A stretch of DNA of 42,350 nt, taken from positions 1 to 42,350 of the forward strand of contig QKJL01000018.1 in assembly GCA_003250835.1 (NCBI GenBank), read 5' to 3'. A program made the translations under genes and the position numbers. The DNA comes from Alphaproteobacteria bacterium. Lineage in GTDB: Bacteria; Pseudomonadota; Alphaproteobacteria; Rs-D84; SZUA-605. Each line of letters starts with the position of its first letter. The first letter of the stretch is position 1. The notes below the pieces were generated by a model, which saw only the letters and a program-made list of their open reading frames with translations, ran no database searches and was not told the origin of the DNA. Below are positions 19,370 through 29,963 of this stretch, piece by piece.

Positions 19370-19377
19370 TTTCAATA

Positions 19378-19408
19378 AAAAAGCGGCTGAGTTAGCCGCT
19401 TTCTTTTT
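19378..19408. terminator. bidirectional terminator between 18806 ORF and lon
   Basis: AAAAGCGGCT GAGTT AGCCGCTTTCTTTTT. Confidence 0.85.
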
Positions 19409-21806
19409 ATCTGTTAATATCATTTGGTTTATCACAGTATTTATCTTTACCGTAATATTCTTTTTCCAAATCAAATCCGGCTGGTAGAGGCACCATCTTT
19501 TGTGTTAATGCATGTTCCAATACTTCATCTGCTGTTTTCACTGAGATTATTTCCAAGCCTTCTTTTACACTTGCTGGAATTTCTTCCAAGTCTTTTTCAT
19601 TATCTGCTGGAATCAATACTGTTTTAATTCCCCCACGTAATGCTGCAAGAAGCTTTTCTTTTAACCCACCAATTGGTAAGACGCGTCCTTGCAATGTAAT
19701 TTCACCAGTCATCGCAATATCTTTACGCACAGGAATTCCCGTTAAGTTTGATACAATAGCCGTACACATTCCAATTCCTGCTGATGGACCGTCTTTTGGC
19801 ACTGCACCTTCTGGCATGTGGATGTGCAAATCTTTACGATCAAAATCTTTTGGATGAATTCCAAATGGAATTGCACGTGAACGTACAAATGATTTTGCAG
19901 TTTCAATTGATTCTTTCATCACATCACCCAGTTTACCAGTGATCATAAATTTTCCTTTACCTGGCATTGTAACCGTTTCAATTGATAGCAATTCACCACC
20001 AACACTTGTCCAAGCCAATCCAGTTACCACACCCACTGTATCTTTTTCATGCGCACGTCCAAAATCAAATCTTTTCACACCTGCATATTCTTTTAGATTT
20101 TCTGATGTAATTTCAATACTTTCTTTGTCTGTTGTTTCCAATTCTTGCAATGATTTACGGATAAGTTTTGCAATCATTTGATTGAGTTTACGTACCCCTG
20201 CTTCACGTGTATAGTAACGAATTGTATCACGAATAGCTTCATCATTGATTGACCATTCATTTTCTTTTATTCCATGATCTTTCATTGCATTTGGAATCAA
20301 ATGTCGTTTTGCAATTTCCATTTTTTCATCTTCTGTATATCCAGAAAGATTAATGATTTCCATACGATCTAATAATGGATATGGAATACGTAATGAGTTT
20401 GCAGTTGTAATAAACATCACATCTGATAAGTCATAATCTGCTTCGATATAATGATCATTAAATGTTTTATTTTGTGATGGATCCAATACTTCCAATAATG
20501 CTGATGTTGGATCACCATGCCAATCAGAACCCATTTTATCAATTTCATCCAATAAGATAAGTGGATTTGTTGTTCCTGCTTTTTTCATTGCATTGATGAT
20601 ACGTCCTGGTTGAGATCCTATGTATGTACGACGGTGTCCGCGAATGTCTGCTTCGTCACGTACGCCACCCAATGAGATACGCACAAATTCACGTCCCACT
20701 GATTTCGCAATTGATTGTCCCAATGATGTTTTACCTACCCCTGGAGGACCTACTAAACACAGTACTGTTCCACCTGTTTTTCCTGTACGTTTTTGTACTG
20801 ACAAATGTTCAAGGATACGTTCTTTTACTTTTTCTAAACCATAGTGATCAGCATCCAAAATTTCATTTGCTTCTTTGATATTATTTTTTAATTGTGATTT
20901 TTTATTCCATGGTAAGTCAAAGATCCAATCTAAGTAATTTCTTACCACTGTTCCTTCTGCTGACATTGTTGGAATTTTTTTCAATTTCTTAATTTCTTCA
21001 CGTACTTTATCAGCAATTGTTTTTGGCAAATTTGTTTCTTTGATTTTACTTTCATATACTTGATCTTCTGCTTCATCTTCACCCAATTCTTTTTGGATCG
21101 CTTTCATTTTTTCATGTAAATAAAATTCACGTTGGTTTTTATCCATTTGGAATTTTACACGTGTTTGAATTTTTTCATCTAATTTTGATGAAGCGATTTT
21201 TTCTTCCACGATTTCAATAAATCTTGCCAAGCGTGCTTCAATTGATGGCAATTCTAAAATCTCTTGTTGTTCTTCCAATGGTACTTCGATGTAATTTAAG
21301 ATCATATCCACAATCCCACCAAAGTCTTTTACTTTACGAATTGCTTCTGGTGCATCCCCTGGAATACGACGTGATAATTTTGCATAGTATGAAAAAGCAT
21401 CAACCAACATTTTGATTGCTTCTTTTACAACTGGTTTATCTTTTAATGAATTAATTGTTTCCAAAATTTTAACATGTGAAAAAATTGTATTTTTTTCGAT
21501 TGTTGTATTTTCTAATTGGATTAATGATTTTGCTTCCGCCAAAATTTTTACCGTTCCATCTGGTAATTTTAAGAATTGCAAAATATCACACAACACACCT
21601 TTATTATAAATATCTTCGATCCCTACTTCTTCAATATCTGGATCCACTTGTGTTGCCAAGACAATGCCTGCGTTTTTGTTCATTGCTTCTTCTAATGCTT
21701 GGATTGATCCTTCACGTCCAATAAACAAAGGTACGATCATTCCTGGAAATACTACGATGTCACGTAATGGAAGAACTGCATATTTTTTTTCTGAAATTTT
21801 AGGCAT
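19407..21806 (-). CDS. lon: ATP-dependent protease Lon
   Basis: LON domain, [15 protein letters not shown], catalytic PKDGPSAGI. Confidence 0.97.
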   Translation of the reverse strand: MPKISEKKYAVLPLRDIVVFPGMIVPLFIGREGSIQALEEAMNKNAGIVLATQVDPDIEEVGIEDIYNKGVLCDILQFLKLPDGTVKILAEAKSLIQLENTTIEKNTIFSHVKILETINSLKDKPVVKEAIKMLVDAFSYYAKLSRRIPGDAPEAIRKVKDFGGIVDMILNYIEVPLEEQQEILELPSIEARLARFIEIVEEKIASSKLDEKIQTRVKFQMDKNQREFYLHEKMKAIQKELGEDEAEDQVYESKIKETNLPKTIADKVREEIKKLKKIPTMSAEGTVVRNYLDWIFDLPWNKKSQLKNNIKEANEILDADHYGLEKVKERILEHLSVQKRTGKTGGTVLCLVGPPGVGKTSLGQSIAKSVGREFVRISLGGVRDEADIRGHRRTYIGSQPGRIINAMKKAGTTNPLILLDEIDKMGSDWHGDPTSALLEVLDPSQNKTFNDHYIEADYDLSDVMFITTANSLRIPYPLLDRMEIINLSGYTEDEKMEIAKRHLIPNAMKDHGIKENEWSINDEAIRDTIRYYTREAGVRKLNQMIAKLIRKSLQELETTDKESIEITSENLKEYAGVKRFDFGRAHEKDTVGVVTGLAWTSVGGELLSIETVTMPGKGKFMITGKLGDVMKESIETAKSFVRSRAIPFGIHPKDFDRKDLHIHMPEGAVPKDGPSAGIGMCTAIVSNLTGIPVRKDIAMTGEITLQGRVLPIGGLKEKLLAALRGGIKTVLIPADNEKDLEEIPASVKEGLEIISVKTADEVLEHALTQKMVPLPAGFDLEKEYYGKDKYCDKPNDINR

Positions 21807-21886
21807 TTTATTCCTTTATAATTTTATGTTTTTTGATGAGCTATATTTAATACGTTTTATCACTAAAACAAGTAGTCATGATGATT

Positions 21887-22312
21887 TTATTTTTCCAATT
21901 GGAACAGTATTGCGTCTTCGGTTGGGCTTTGATAATAATTAGGTCGTTCTCCTATTTTTTTAAACCCACATTTTTCGTATAGTTTTATTGCTGGCATATT
22001 TGTTTTTCTTACTTCTAAAAATATTTTGTGTCCAACCTCTATCGAATCAATATAGTGTTGTATCAATTTTTTTGCGATCCCTTTTTGACGCATTTCTTGA
22101 TCCACAGCAATGGATAAAATCTCACTTTCTATTGATACCACTTGTAATAAAATAAAACCAAGTATTTGATTATTTTCCCAGTATGCCCAGCCCATTACGC
22201 CAGCGTTTAAAGAATTTTCAATTTTATCAGATGACCATGAGGTTAGATTTGCTTGTTCTGCGATCAAGCCACATTGATGACAATCAGACAAAGTAATTGG
22301 TTTAATTAACAT
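21887..22312 (-). CDS. rimI: ribosomal-protein-alanine N-acetyltransferase-like GNAT
   Basis: GNAT with EILSIAVDQEMRQKGIAKKLI; overlaps tsaB end; start trimmed to MLIKPITL. Confidence 0.8.
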   Translation of the reverse strand: MLIKPITLSDCHQCGLIAEQANLTSWSSDKIENSLNAGVMGWAYWENNQILGFILLQVVSIESEILSIAVDQEMRQKGIAKKLIQHYIDSIEVGHKIFLEVRKTNMPAIKLYEKCGFKKIGERPNYYQSPTEDAILFQLEK

Positions 22313-22922
22313 TCTTTTTCTTTGCGTAGTGGCCTTTGATATAAAATGGCTTTGCATCATTTGCAGATATAACATCACCAGATCTCATTACCTGATCAAC
22401 TGTTATCCAATTTTCTAATGATGTTTGTCCTGTACATTCTTCGACCATATCACCTAAATACAGATCATATTCATTTGTTGCCCAGTTATTTTGCACTGTT
22501 TCTTTTGATAAGGGTTCTTGGCAGATTGTTAATTCTCCGTTGATATGTTTTGCAACATAGTATTCTTCTGCTCCACATTTTAAGACTGCCAACCAGTTTT
22601 TATCTGCATATGTTTCTTTCCATACCTCAAATACATTGATTCCTGTTATTGGTGCATTCAACCCAACAGATAATCCTTTTGCTGCTGCAATTCCTATACG
22701 AATACCCGTAAATGAGCCTGTCCCCGTAATTGTAAGGACTTTTGTGATTTCTTGGACCTTTATTCCTGCATCCATACAGACGCCAGCGATCATCCCCGTT
22801 AAATGTGTACTTAGGTCCTTTGTTTCCGTTGTTTCACGTTTATAGAGACCACCAGGTGTTTGCAGCCCTACGGTCGCAGGACAGCCACATGTATCAATAC
22901 TGATTATTACTTCTTTTTTCAT
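22302..22922 (-). CDS. tsaB: tRNA threonylcarbamoyladenosine biosynthesis protein TsaB
   Basis: ISIDTCGCPATVGL, GTGSFTGIRIGIAAAKGLS; start trimmed to MKKEVI. Confidence 0.9.
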   Translation of the reverse strand: MKKEVIISIDTCGCPATVGLQTPGGLYKRETTETKDLSTHLTGMIAGVCMDAGIKVQEITKVLTITGTGSFTGIRIGIAAAKGLSVGLNAPITGINVFEVWKETYADKNWLAVLKCGAEEYYVAKHINGELTICQEPLSKETVQNNWATNEYDLYLGDMVEECTGQTSLENWITVDQVMRSGDVISANDAKPFYIKGHYAKKKNVN

Positions 22923-23042
22923 AAGGATTACATTAGCACCCTTATTCTTTATACGCAATAAGAAAAGACTTGACAAAAATTAATTTCCATGGAAAATCAG
23001 AGGGGTTAAACATTGTTTTAGAAATTATTAAAAATTATAAAT

Positions 23043-23960
23043 ATGAAAAAATTAGTTATTTTATTGGCGGGAATCGCCTTGGTATTTGCTTCATGCGAAA
23101 AAATGGAGCCTATTTTTGAAGAAGCCCCTGAAGCTGAGACCCACGTATGGGGATTTGTCATTGAAGTACCTAATAGTACTTGTGACTATCCTTATACTTC
23201 ACAAGGTTTTAGTGATGAGTTAACAACAACTGGTTTTTATAGTTTTGAAGGCACTGAAGAAGAAGCTTTTCAAAATTATGAATTACTAGAGATGCAACTA
23301 CGTAATAATGTCACATCTTTTAGCGTCAATCTATATAGAGATCTTTTTTATTTTAATCCTGGACATGAATACCTTGTGAATTCGATGCCTCGGACTGAAA
23401 ATATGGAAATTAATATTTTGATTTTTCAAGATGAGACATTTATCACAAGTAAAGATCTAACCTTGTATGCGGATTACCATCCACATCGTGATGTCATTAC
23501 TTCTGAGGCTGGCGATACTCTTTATATTCAGGATAGTATTATGAATATAAACTATATTCCTGGCGATCCGATTGAAACTGTTACATATGATAGTAGTTCC
23601 ATTACACGGAGCCTTACATTTAACAACCTTGTTGATTCAACAAGTGTTGATGTAACAATTACCAGCACGTTTATCAATCAAATTGATAGTATTTGGTGGG
23701 TTCCTGATCCAATTGATACCGCTGGTGGGCAATGGGTAACAGTGACAGAAATTGATACTGCTTATCAATACAATGATACTACATTGTACTTTGTGTTCGA
23801 TAGCCTATCAGCTACTGTCAGCTGGACTGAATGGACTTACTTCAGTAATACGGATAGAACATATCCCCTTGTTGCTGATACAACCTGGACACCAATTGAT
23901 GAACTAATTTTCTTACCTCCTACTATTGAAAGATGCGATAGCATCCCGTATGTGAGGTAG
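23043..23960 (+). CDS. putative secreted lipoprotein, Bacteroidota-like signal peptide, unknown function
   Basis: MKKLVILLAGIALVFASCEK lipobox; no SD; AT-rich leader. Confidence 0.75.
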   Translation: MKKLVILLAGIALVFASCEKMEPIFEEAPEAETHVWGFVIEVPNSTCDYPYTSQGFSDELTTTGFYSFEGTEEEAFQNYELLEMQLRNNVTSFSVNLYRDLFYFNPGHEYLVNSMPRTENMEINILIFQDETFITSKDLTLYADYHPHRDVITSEAGDTLYIQDSIMNINYIPGDPIETVTYDSSSITRSLTFNNLVDSTSVDVTITSTFINQIDSIWWVPDPIDTAGGQWVTVTEIDTAYQYNDTTLYFVFDSLSATVSWTEWTYFSNTDRTYPLVADTTWTPIDELIFLPPTIERCDSIPYVR

Positions 23961-23983
23961 GCAGCTTTTTCATACTAATGTTC

Positions 23984-24015
23984 AAAGAGGTCGCTTTTTA
24001 GCGACCTCTTTTTTA
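23984..24015. terminator. bidirectional terminator
   Basis: AAAGAGGTCGCT TTTT AGCGACCTCTTTTTT. Confidence 0.88.
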
Positions 24016-24019
24016 TTTG

Positions 24020-25642
24020 TTATTTTTTCATTGCATCCACAAATGATACAAATAGTGGATGTGGTTCGAATGGACGTGATCTTAATTCCGGATGGAATTG
24101 CACCCCAATAAACCATTTATGATCTGGACGTTCCACAATTTCTGGTAATAATCCATCTGGTGATTTACCCACCACGATCATTCCATTTTCTTTTAATGCA
24201 TTTTCATATTTATTATTCACTTCATAACGATGACGATGACGTTCACAAATATCTGATTCACCATAGATTTCTTTTGTTTTACTTCCATCTTCGAGATGAC
24301 ATGGATATCCACCCAAACGCATTGTTCCACCCATATCTGAATTTTTTGTACGGGTTTCAATACGTCCGTCTTTTTCCCATTCAGTAATCAGAGATACAAC
24401 TGGTGTTCCTTCTTTTGATAATTCAGAAGATACAGCATCCCTTACACCAACAAGGTTACGCATTGTTTCAAGTACGGCCATTTGCATTCCGAAACAAATT
24501 CCAAAGAATGGGATATTGTTTTCACGTGCATATTGTACAGCGAGCATTTTTCCATCTGTTCCACGGCTTCCAAATCCACCAGGAACTAAGATACCATCTG
24601 CATTTTCAAATGCTTTTTTAGCTTCTTCCATTGTATTAATTTCTTCGGTGTTTACCCAATCAATTTCTACCTTTGTTCCATTTTCAACACCGGCGTGGAA
24701 TAATGCTTCTGATAATGATTTATAGGCATCTGGTAATACTACGTATTTCCCCGCAATTGCCACACGTACTTTCCCATTATTTTTCGCAAAATCTAATTTC
24801 TTTTCAAAGCCTTCCCAACTGCATAGATTAGGTTCTTGATTAATTGGTAATTTAAAATATTCACATACTTGTTGATCCATTCCTTGTCCATGATATACAC
24901 ATGGGATTTTATAAATATTATCTACATCAACTGCACTTATTACGCGTTCTGGTTTCACGTTACAGAACAAAGCAATTTTACGACGTTCATCTTCACCCAT
25001 ATAACGGTCTGCACGACAGAGCAACATGTCTGGTTGAATTCCATATGATAATAAGTTATGTACTGATTGTTGAGTTGGTTTTGTTTTTAATTCACCCGCT
25101 GTTGGAATATATGGTAACAATGTTAAATGCATGAACATTACATTTTCACGCCCTTTTTCATTTGCAAATTGGCGAATCGATTCTAAGTATGGAAGCCCTT
25201 CAATGTCCCCAACTGTTCCACCCAATTCACATAATACAAAATCTTCATCATCTACGCCTGCTGCAATAAAATCTTTGATTTCATTTGTTACGTGTGGAAT
25301 CACTTGTACTGTCCCGCCGAGATAATCTCCACGACGTTCTTTCGTCAATACACTCCAATATATTTGACCTGTTGTAATATTGTCTGATTTTTTTGATGAT
25401 ACGCCTGTGAAACGTTCATAGTGACCAAGATCAAGATCTGTTTCCGCCCCGTCATCTGTTACATAACATTCCCCATGTTGATAAGGTGACATTGTCCCTG
25501 GATCAACATTTAAATATGGATCCAATTTTTTATTACGAACTTTGTATCCACGTGCTTTTAGCAATGCTGCCAATGCTGCTGATGCGATACCTTTACCCAA
25601 TGATGATACCACCCCGCCGGTGATAAATATATAGCGTGCCAT
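24020..25642 (-). CDS. pyrG: CTP synthase
   Basis: [26 protein letters not shown] glutaminase motif. Confidence 0.97.
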   Translation of the reverse strand: MARYIFITGGVVSSLGKGIASAALAALLKARGYKVRNKKLDPYLNVDPGTMSPYQHGECYVTDDGAETDLDLGHYERFTGVSSKKSDNITTGQIYWSVLTKERRGDYLGGTVQVIPHVTNEIKDFIAAGVDDEDFVLCELGGTVGDIEGLPYLESIRQFANEKGRENVMFMHLTLLPYIPTAGELKTKPTQQSVHNLLSYGIQPDMLLCRADRYMGEDERRKIALFCNVKPERVISAVDVDNIYKIPCVYHGQGMDQQVCEYFKLPINQEPNLCSWEGFEKKLDFAKNNGKVRVAIAGKYVVLPDAYKSLSEALFHAGVENGTKVEIDWVNTEEINTMEEAKKAFENADGILVPGGFGSRGTDGKMLAVQYARENNIPFFGICFGMQMAVLETMRNLVGVRDAVSSELSKEGTPVVSLITEWEKDGRIETRTKNSDMGGTMRLGGYPCHLEDGSKTKEIYGESDICERHRHRYEVNNKYENALKENGMIVVGKSPDGLLPEIVERPDHKWFIGVQFHPELRSRPFEPHPLFVSFVDAMKK

Positions 25643-25696
25643 TTCAGATCTCCTTCCCTTTTTCCCTAAAAAATCTGGCGTAAAAAATCCCGTTGC

Positions 25697-26026
25697 TTAT
25701 TTTGCTAACGGGACAGTTGGTTTAGTTTCAGTTTTATCTGCTGATGCTGGTGCAGCTTCTTCAACATTGATCATGCCGTCTTTTGGAGCCCCACCATTTT
25801 GTTTATACACCATCAGTGATAAAATAAAACTGATTACGAAGAAAGCAATTGCCAACACATTTGTTGCTTTCGTTAAAAAATCACCTGCTGCTACGCCTGT
25901 CATCATTCCGCCGAATTTAGATCCGCCGCCAATTCCAAGCACGCCACCTTCTGATTTTTGCATTAAAATTACACCAACCAATGCGATGGCAACGATTACA
26001 AGTACTGTCATTAAAAATGGTATCAT
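25697..26026 (-). CDS. secG: preprotein translocase subunit SecG
   Basis: Two TM helices, VGVILMQKSEGGVLGIGGGS; terminator overlaps stop codon. Confidence 0.9.
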   Translation of the reverse strand: MIPFLMTVLVIVAIALVGVILMQKSEGGVLGIGGGSKFGGMMTGVAAGDFLTKATNVLAIAFFVISFILSLMVYKQNGGAPKDGMINVEEAAPASADKTETKPTVPLAK

Positions 26027-26094
26027 TTCATTATTCCTTTCTTATTAATAAATTTGATTATAAACATATGCGACTTAGAGTCAAGATTTGTTCA

Positions 26095-27423
26095 TTAAAC
26101 ATTTTCAGATAATTGTTCTTTTATCTTTTTTACTTCTTGTTTTGATAACGGCTGGACTTCTTCTGATAAATAATCACCCAAATGTTTTAAGAAGCTTGTC
26201 TTTCCTTCTTTATTTACATTAATGGCCTGAATATTATTACGACGCCATGTTGATTTTACATCATCCACATTTGCTATTTGACCGTTTTCAATTAATACAA
26301 TTCCTTCGAATTCGATTTCTTTATCGAATTTCTTTTTTAATTCTTTGCGAGCTTCCACCAAATCATAGGCAGGTGATTGCATCGTTCCATTATCCGACAT
26401 CCATACAGGAGCATGTCCATCAATTTTTTCTTCGTCTGCCATCCATGATGCATTTTGATTAATTGTTTTTACCAATACAGCTTTTTCTTCACTGATTGCC
26501 AATAAATCAATATTATGCTTTTTCAATACTTCAGTTTCAAATAATACATATCCTTTTTCTTTGAAATTTTTTCCAAACTTCACTTCTTTTTCAGGAATAG
26601 GTTTCTGTTCTTTATTTTCAATATTATTTTTCTTAGGTTGATTTTGATTATTCTTTTTTTCACCTTGATTTTTATTCTGGTTATTTACTTCTTTTTTATT
26701 TTCTTTTGCTTTTGCAGCTTGGGCATGTTTTGATTTTTGTTCGTGCGATTGCAAACGTGATAAAATATCATCAATTGAACTTTCTTCTTCCAACGTAGGT
26801 TTACGCGGTATACCCGCTGCTGCTGGACGTTCTATTTCTACTGATGGTTTTGGAGTAGATACAGGTTGTGCACTGACAACTGGTTTATTTGCAGATTGTG
26901 TTTGTTTTTCTTCTTTTGTTTCACCAGAACTTTCTTTTTTAACACCTTCTTCCATTTCTTTTACCATTGCTTCTGGGAAATATGGTTTTGCTTCGGCTAT
27001 CTTTTTCTTTTCAAAAATTTCACGTGGCATTCCTGGTTCAATTTTCTTAGGCTCGTCATCCAATCCTAATAATTCTTCCACTTCTTCTTCGATTGGTTTA
27101 ATGATGTGCTTTTTAACAAATGCATAAACTGTTTTTAAATATTGCTCAACACTGCTTAATAAGTCTAATTGCACCCATAGTACCCATCCAGCTATGAAAA
27201 TTGGCACAAATGCTAATAGATATAAAATAAAGGCCCATTCACGCACTGTGTCGATATGCCATCCATGGTTCCAAATATATTGAAGATAACGCCAATGACG
27301 TGCTGAGGTCAGATCAAAGCCCCATTTAAGATACAAGAGGATATTTGAAAATGTCGTAAATATTGCAAACCAGATAACTCCGGTCAGTCCATTACGCAAT
27401 AATGTACGAAAATTTTTCAACAT
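26095..27423 (-). CDS. membrane protein with low-complexity linker and C-terminal NERD/endonuclease-like domain (tentative)
   Basis: Two TM helices, K/N/E/Q linker, then NIDLLAISEEKAVLVKT...SPAYDLVEARKELKKKF. Confidence 0.5.
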   Translation of the reverse strand: MLKNFRTLLRNGLTGVIWFAIFTTFSNILLYLKWGFDLTSARHWRYLQYIWNHGWHIDTVREWAFILYLLAFVPIFIAGWVLWVQLDLLSSVEQYLKTVYAFVKKHIIKPIEEEVEELLGLDDEPKKIEPGMPREIFEKKKIAEAKPYFPEAMVKEMEEGVKKESSGETKEEKQTQSANKPVVSAQPVSTPKPSVEIERPAAAGIPRKPTLEEESSIDDILSRLQSHEQKSKHAQAAKAKENKKEVNNQNKNQGEKKNNQNQPKKNNIENKEQKPIPEKEVKFGKNFKEKGYVLFETEVLKKHNIDLLAISEEKAVLVKTINQNASWMADEEKIDGHAPVWMSDNGTMQSPAYDLVEARKELKKKFDKEIEFEGIVLIENGQIANVDDVKSTWRRNNIQAINVNKEGKTSFLKHLGDYLSEEVQPLSKQEVKKIKEQLSENV

Positions 27424-27492
27424 TTTTATCCCTGTTTAATTAGTGGTATTATTTTGCTGAGGTTAGCAATTCTGAGTAATTTTGTCAATTAA

Positions 27493-28269
27493 TCAATTCA
27501 CAAGGATTACATCCGTACATTTTCCAGTTTTAGGGTCAATGTCAAATATTACACCACTGACTGTTCCCACCCCTTCGGCAGGTTCCAGACGGCGTGATTC
27601 AGCTGATTCCAATAAACGTGGTAATGCACTTTCTGTTTTCGCGCCGAGCATTGAGTTTTGATCTCCACACATTCCAAGATCTGTGATATATCCTGTTCCA
27701 CCTTCCAAGATTTTCAAATCAGATGTTTGTACGTGTGTATGTGATCCAAAGACAGCAGAAACCTCCCCTTTTAGGTAATGTCCCATTCCAACTTTTTCCG
27801 AGGTTGCTTCGGCATGAATTTCAACAATTTTAATTTTAATATCTTTATATTCATCCAAAATCTTACGTACTTCATGATATGGATTTGATGGTTCACGGCG
27901 TGGATCATCCATATACAGACGTCCCATTACACTTATAAACAAGATCTTTTCTTTGCCTGTATTTAACACCACATGTCCACGACCTTCTTTTACTTTCGGT
28001 AAATTCGCTGGACGTACAACGTTTGGATATTTATCAGCCACTTTTAATGTATCACGATCAGTATAATGATCACCTGTTGAGATAATATCTACCCCGCAAT
28101 CAAATAGTTCCCCCGCGATACGATCTGACATTCCGAATCCATGTGCAGCGTTATCTGCATTTACAATCACACAATCCAGATTATATTTTTCCTTTAATAG
28201 AGGAAGATCATTTTCAATTGCCAAACGGCCTGCTTTTCCCGCGATATCACCTAATGCTAGTACTTTCAT
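27493..28269 (-). CDS. YmdB-family (TIGR00282-type) metallophosphoesterase
   Basis: MKVLALGDIAGKAGR, VNADNAAHGFG, HAEATSEK, GSHTHVQTSD; start trimmed. Confidence 0.9.
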   Translation of the reverse strand: MKVLALGDIAGKAGRLAIENDLPLLKEKYNLDCVIVNADNAAHGFGMSDRIAGELFDCGVDIISTGDHYTDRDTLKVADKYPNVVRPANLPKVKEGRGHVVLNTGKEKILFISVMGRLYMDDPRREPSNPYHEVRKILDEYKDIKIKIVEIHAEATSEKVGMGHYLKGEVSAVFGSHTHVQTSDLKILEGGTGYITDLGMCGDQNSMLGAKTESALPRLLESAESRRLEPAEGVGTVSGVIFDIDPKTGKCTDVILVN

Positions 28270-29210
28270 TATCCCACTTTCTTGTGATAGACGACTCTGT
28301 TGCCGCCTCGTTCTTTTGCTATTTTCGCACATTGTCGCGCTTTGTCAAATAGTTCTTTATGCCCATCACCTGATAATGGGTGAATTGCGGCCCCAATACT
28401 AAAGGAAATACTTGGTAATATATCCCCAATGATTTTATCTTTTTCCAATGCATCCATTACTTTTTCAATCGTATCGTGAATATCTTTTTGTGTAAACTTA
28501 TCCAAAACGATAAATGCAAATTCATCATCTTTGATACGGGCAATTGATGATTCCGCTGGTAAGTTTTGTTGTAATATTCGTGATAAACGACGTAAAATTG
28601 CATCCCCTGTTTCAAATCCAAAACGAGAATTTAATGTTTCAAAATTATCAATATCCATATAAAAGATTGAAGCCATAGATCCATTTTCTCTTACAATATA
28701 CATTGCATGTTCAAGACGATTTAAAAATGCCCCAGCTGAAATTAAACGTGTCATCATATCGTGATGAGCTGGATGTGGGAATTTTTCAGCATCACTTGCA
28801 GATGGCATTTCATACATTCCAATAATATGTTGAATTGGTCCATTAGGTTTATTAATTGCACTGAATTGAGCCGCCAGCGCCAATAGACGACCTTTTTTCG
28901 TACGGAGCCACAATGTTCCTTTCCAGCCTCCGTTATGAATAATCTCATTAAAGATTTGTTCGTATTCAATTTCTTTATTTTCGTATCCATCAAACAACAT
29001 TGATAATGGTGCATAACGCACTTCAAGATCATCATATCCTGTTAAATCTTTGAATGTATTATTAATTGATATAATACGCCCCACATTATCACATAAGATT
29101 GTTGGCGTAAAATTTAACTCAAACAATGCAGACAACACTGATGGTATTTCCATTTCTTCTAATGGTAAATTACATGGATAAACGTGTTTCTTAATTACGT
29201 GTTTTGGCAT
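28269..29210 (-). CDS. PAS-GGDEF protein with degenerate signature
   Basis: PAS-like N-terminus, MDIDNFETLNSRFG, IARIKDDEFAFIV in place of GGDEF; stop/start overlap TAATG with the next gene. Confidence 0.85.
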   Translation of the reverse strand: MPKHVIKKHVYPCNLPLEEMEIPSVLSALFELNFTPTILCDNVGRIISINNTFKDLTGYDDLEVRYAPLSMLFDGYENKEIEYEQIFNEIIHNGGWKGTLWLRTKKGRLLALAAQFSAINKPNGPIQHIIGMYEMPSASDAEKFPHPAHHDMMTRLISAGAFLNRLEHAMYIVRENGSMASIFYMDIDNFETLNSRFGFETGDAILRRLSRILQQNLPAESSIARIKDDEFAFIVLDKFTQKDIHDTIEKVMDALEKDKIIGDILPSISFSIGAAIHPLSGDGHKELFDKARQCAKIAKERGGNRVVYHKKVG

Positions 29211-29265
29211 TGTTATTTTCCCTTCCTTTTTACACGAGATAATTATACCTGATTTTCAGTAAAAA

Positions 29266-29300
29266 GAAAAGCCCTGGTTCACGTTTGAACTCAGGACTTA
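29266..29300 (-). terminator. intrinsic terminator of 40-aa ORF
   Basis: AAGTCCTGAGTTCA AACG TGAACCAGGGCTT followed by T-rich tract. Confidence 0.8.
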
Positions 29301-29327
29301 ACATCGCGTCTTGCTTGCTTGTACATT

Positions 29328-29450
29328 TTAGTATGCGCTAAGAATTCTTAGCTGGTTTTGTTCCCACAAGTAAATATCATCATTAAAAGAATAACTGATT
29401 TTACCTGTTTTTTTCTTTGGTTTTTTATTTTTTTCAGTTTTTTGATCCAT
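29328..29450 (-). CDS. 40-aa small protein
   Basis: MDQKTEKNKKPKKKTGKISYSFNDDIYLWEQNQLRILSAY; promoter TTGACT-N16-TATAAT upstream, terminator downstream; not in ORF track. Confidence 0.5.
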   Translation of the reverse strand: MDQKTEKNKKPKKKTGKISYSFNDDIYLWEQNQLRILSAY

Positions 29451-29513
29451 AGGTAGAATAATTTAGTTTTTCTTCATTATAGTTATTAATTTACTGAAGT
29501 CAATTTTCTACAT

Positions 29514-29543
29514 AAAAAAGAGGCATACATTGCTGTACACCTC
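29514..29543 (-). terminator. terminator of Cys-rich mini-protein unit
   Basis: GAGGTGTACA GCAA TGTATGCCTC plus T6. Confidence 0.85.
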
Positions 29544-29549
29544 ATTGGT

Positions 29550-29648
29550 TTATACTTTTCTACGACTACATCCGCCGCAGTCTAATTTTGCATTCATCGA
29601 CTTACATCGCCGATAATTTGCACATTTTACCACTGTAAACTTTTGCAT
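29550..29648 (-). CDS. 32-aa Cys-rich small protein
   Basis: MQKFTVVKCANYRRCKSMNAKLDCGGCSRRKV; not in ORF track; terminator directly downstream. Confidence 0.5.
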   Translation of the reverse strand: MQKFTVVKCANYRRCKSMNAKLDCGGCSRRKV

Positions 29649-29670
29649 ATGATTAAATTTTAATAAATAA

Positions 29671-29877
29671 TTATTGTAGTAATGCTCTTGCCCGTATTGC
29701 AGGAGGATGAAGTAATCCATTCACAATATGTGATGGCATATCATCTTCTACTAGTAAATAGGCTTGGGGCCCATATTTACAAAATGAGGTATGGTTTGGG
29801 CATACTCTACCCGATTTACCATGCTCTTTACAATCTCCGCAACTTATAAACTTTGATTCTGCTACTGATTTACTCAT
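29671..29877 (-). CDS. Cys-rich small protein (CPxH...CxYGP family, copy 1)
   Basis: CGDCKEHGKSGRVCPNHTSFCKYGP; start trimmed to MSKSVAE because the longer ORF (29937) starts inside a terminator hairpin. Confidence 0.7.
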   Translation of the reverse strand: MSKSVAESKFISCGDCKEHGKSGRVCPNHTSFCKYGPQAYLLVEDDMPSHIVNGLLHPPAIRARALLQ

Positions 29878-29900
29878 ATCTATAATAGTTTTCTTTTCTG

Positions 29901-29932
29901 AAAAAAGCCCTACACATGACTGTGAAGGACTT
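29901..29932 (-). terminator. terminator of 30176 unit
   Basis: AGTCCTTCACA GTCA TGTGTAGGGCT plus T6 on minus strand. Confidence 0.75.
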
Positions 29933-29963
29933 TTCATTATTAACCCAAAATTAACCTATGAAA

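Noticed and set aside
19424-21942. Multiple plus-strand ORFs antisense to lon (and similar shadows in pyrG, topA, yidC, rne)
   Set aside because: Low-complexity hydrophobic or Pro/Ser translations typical of antisense frames in AT-rich genes
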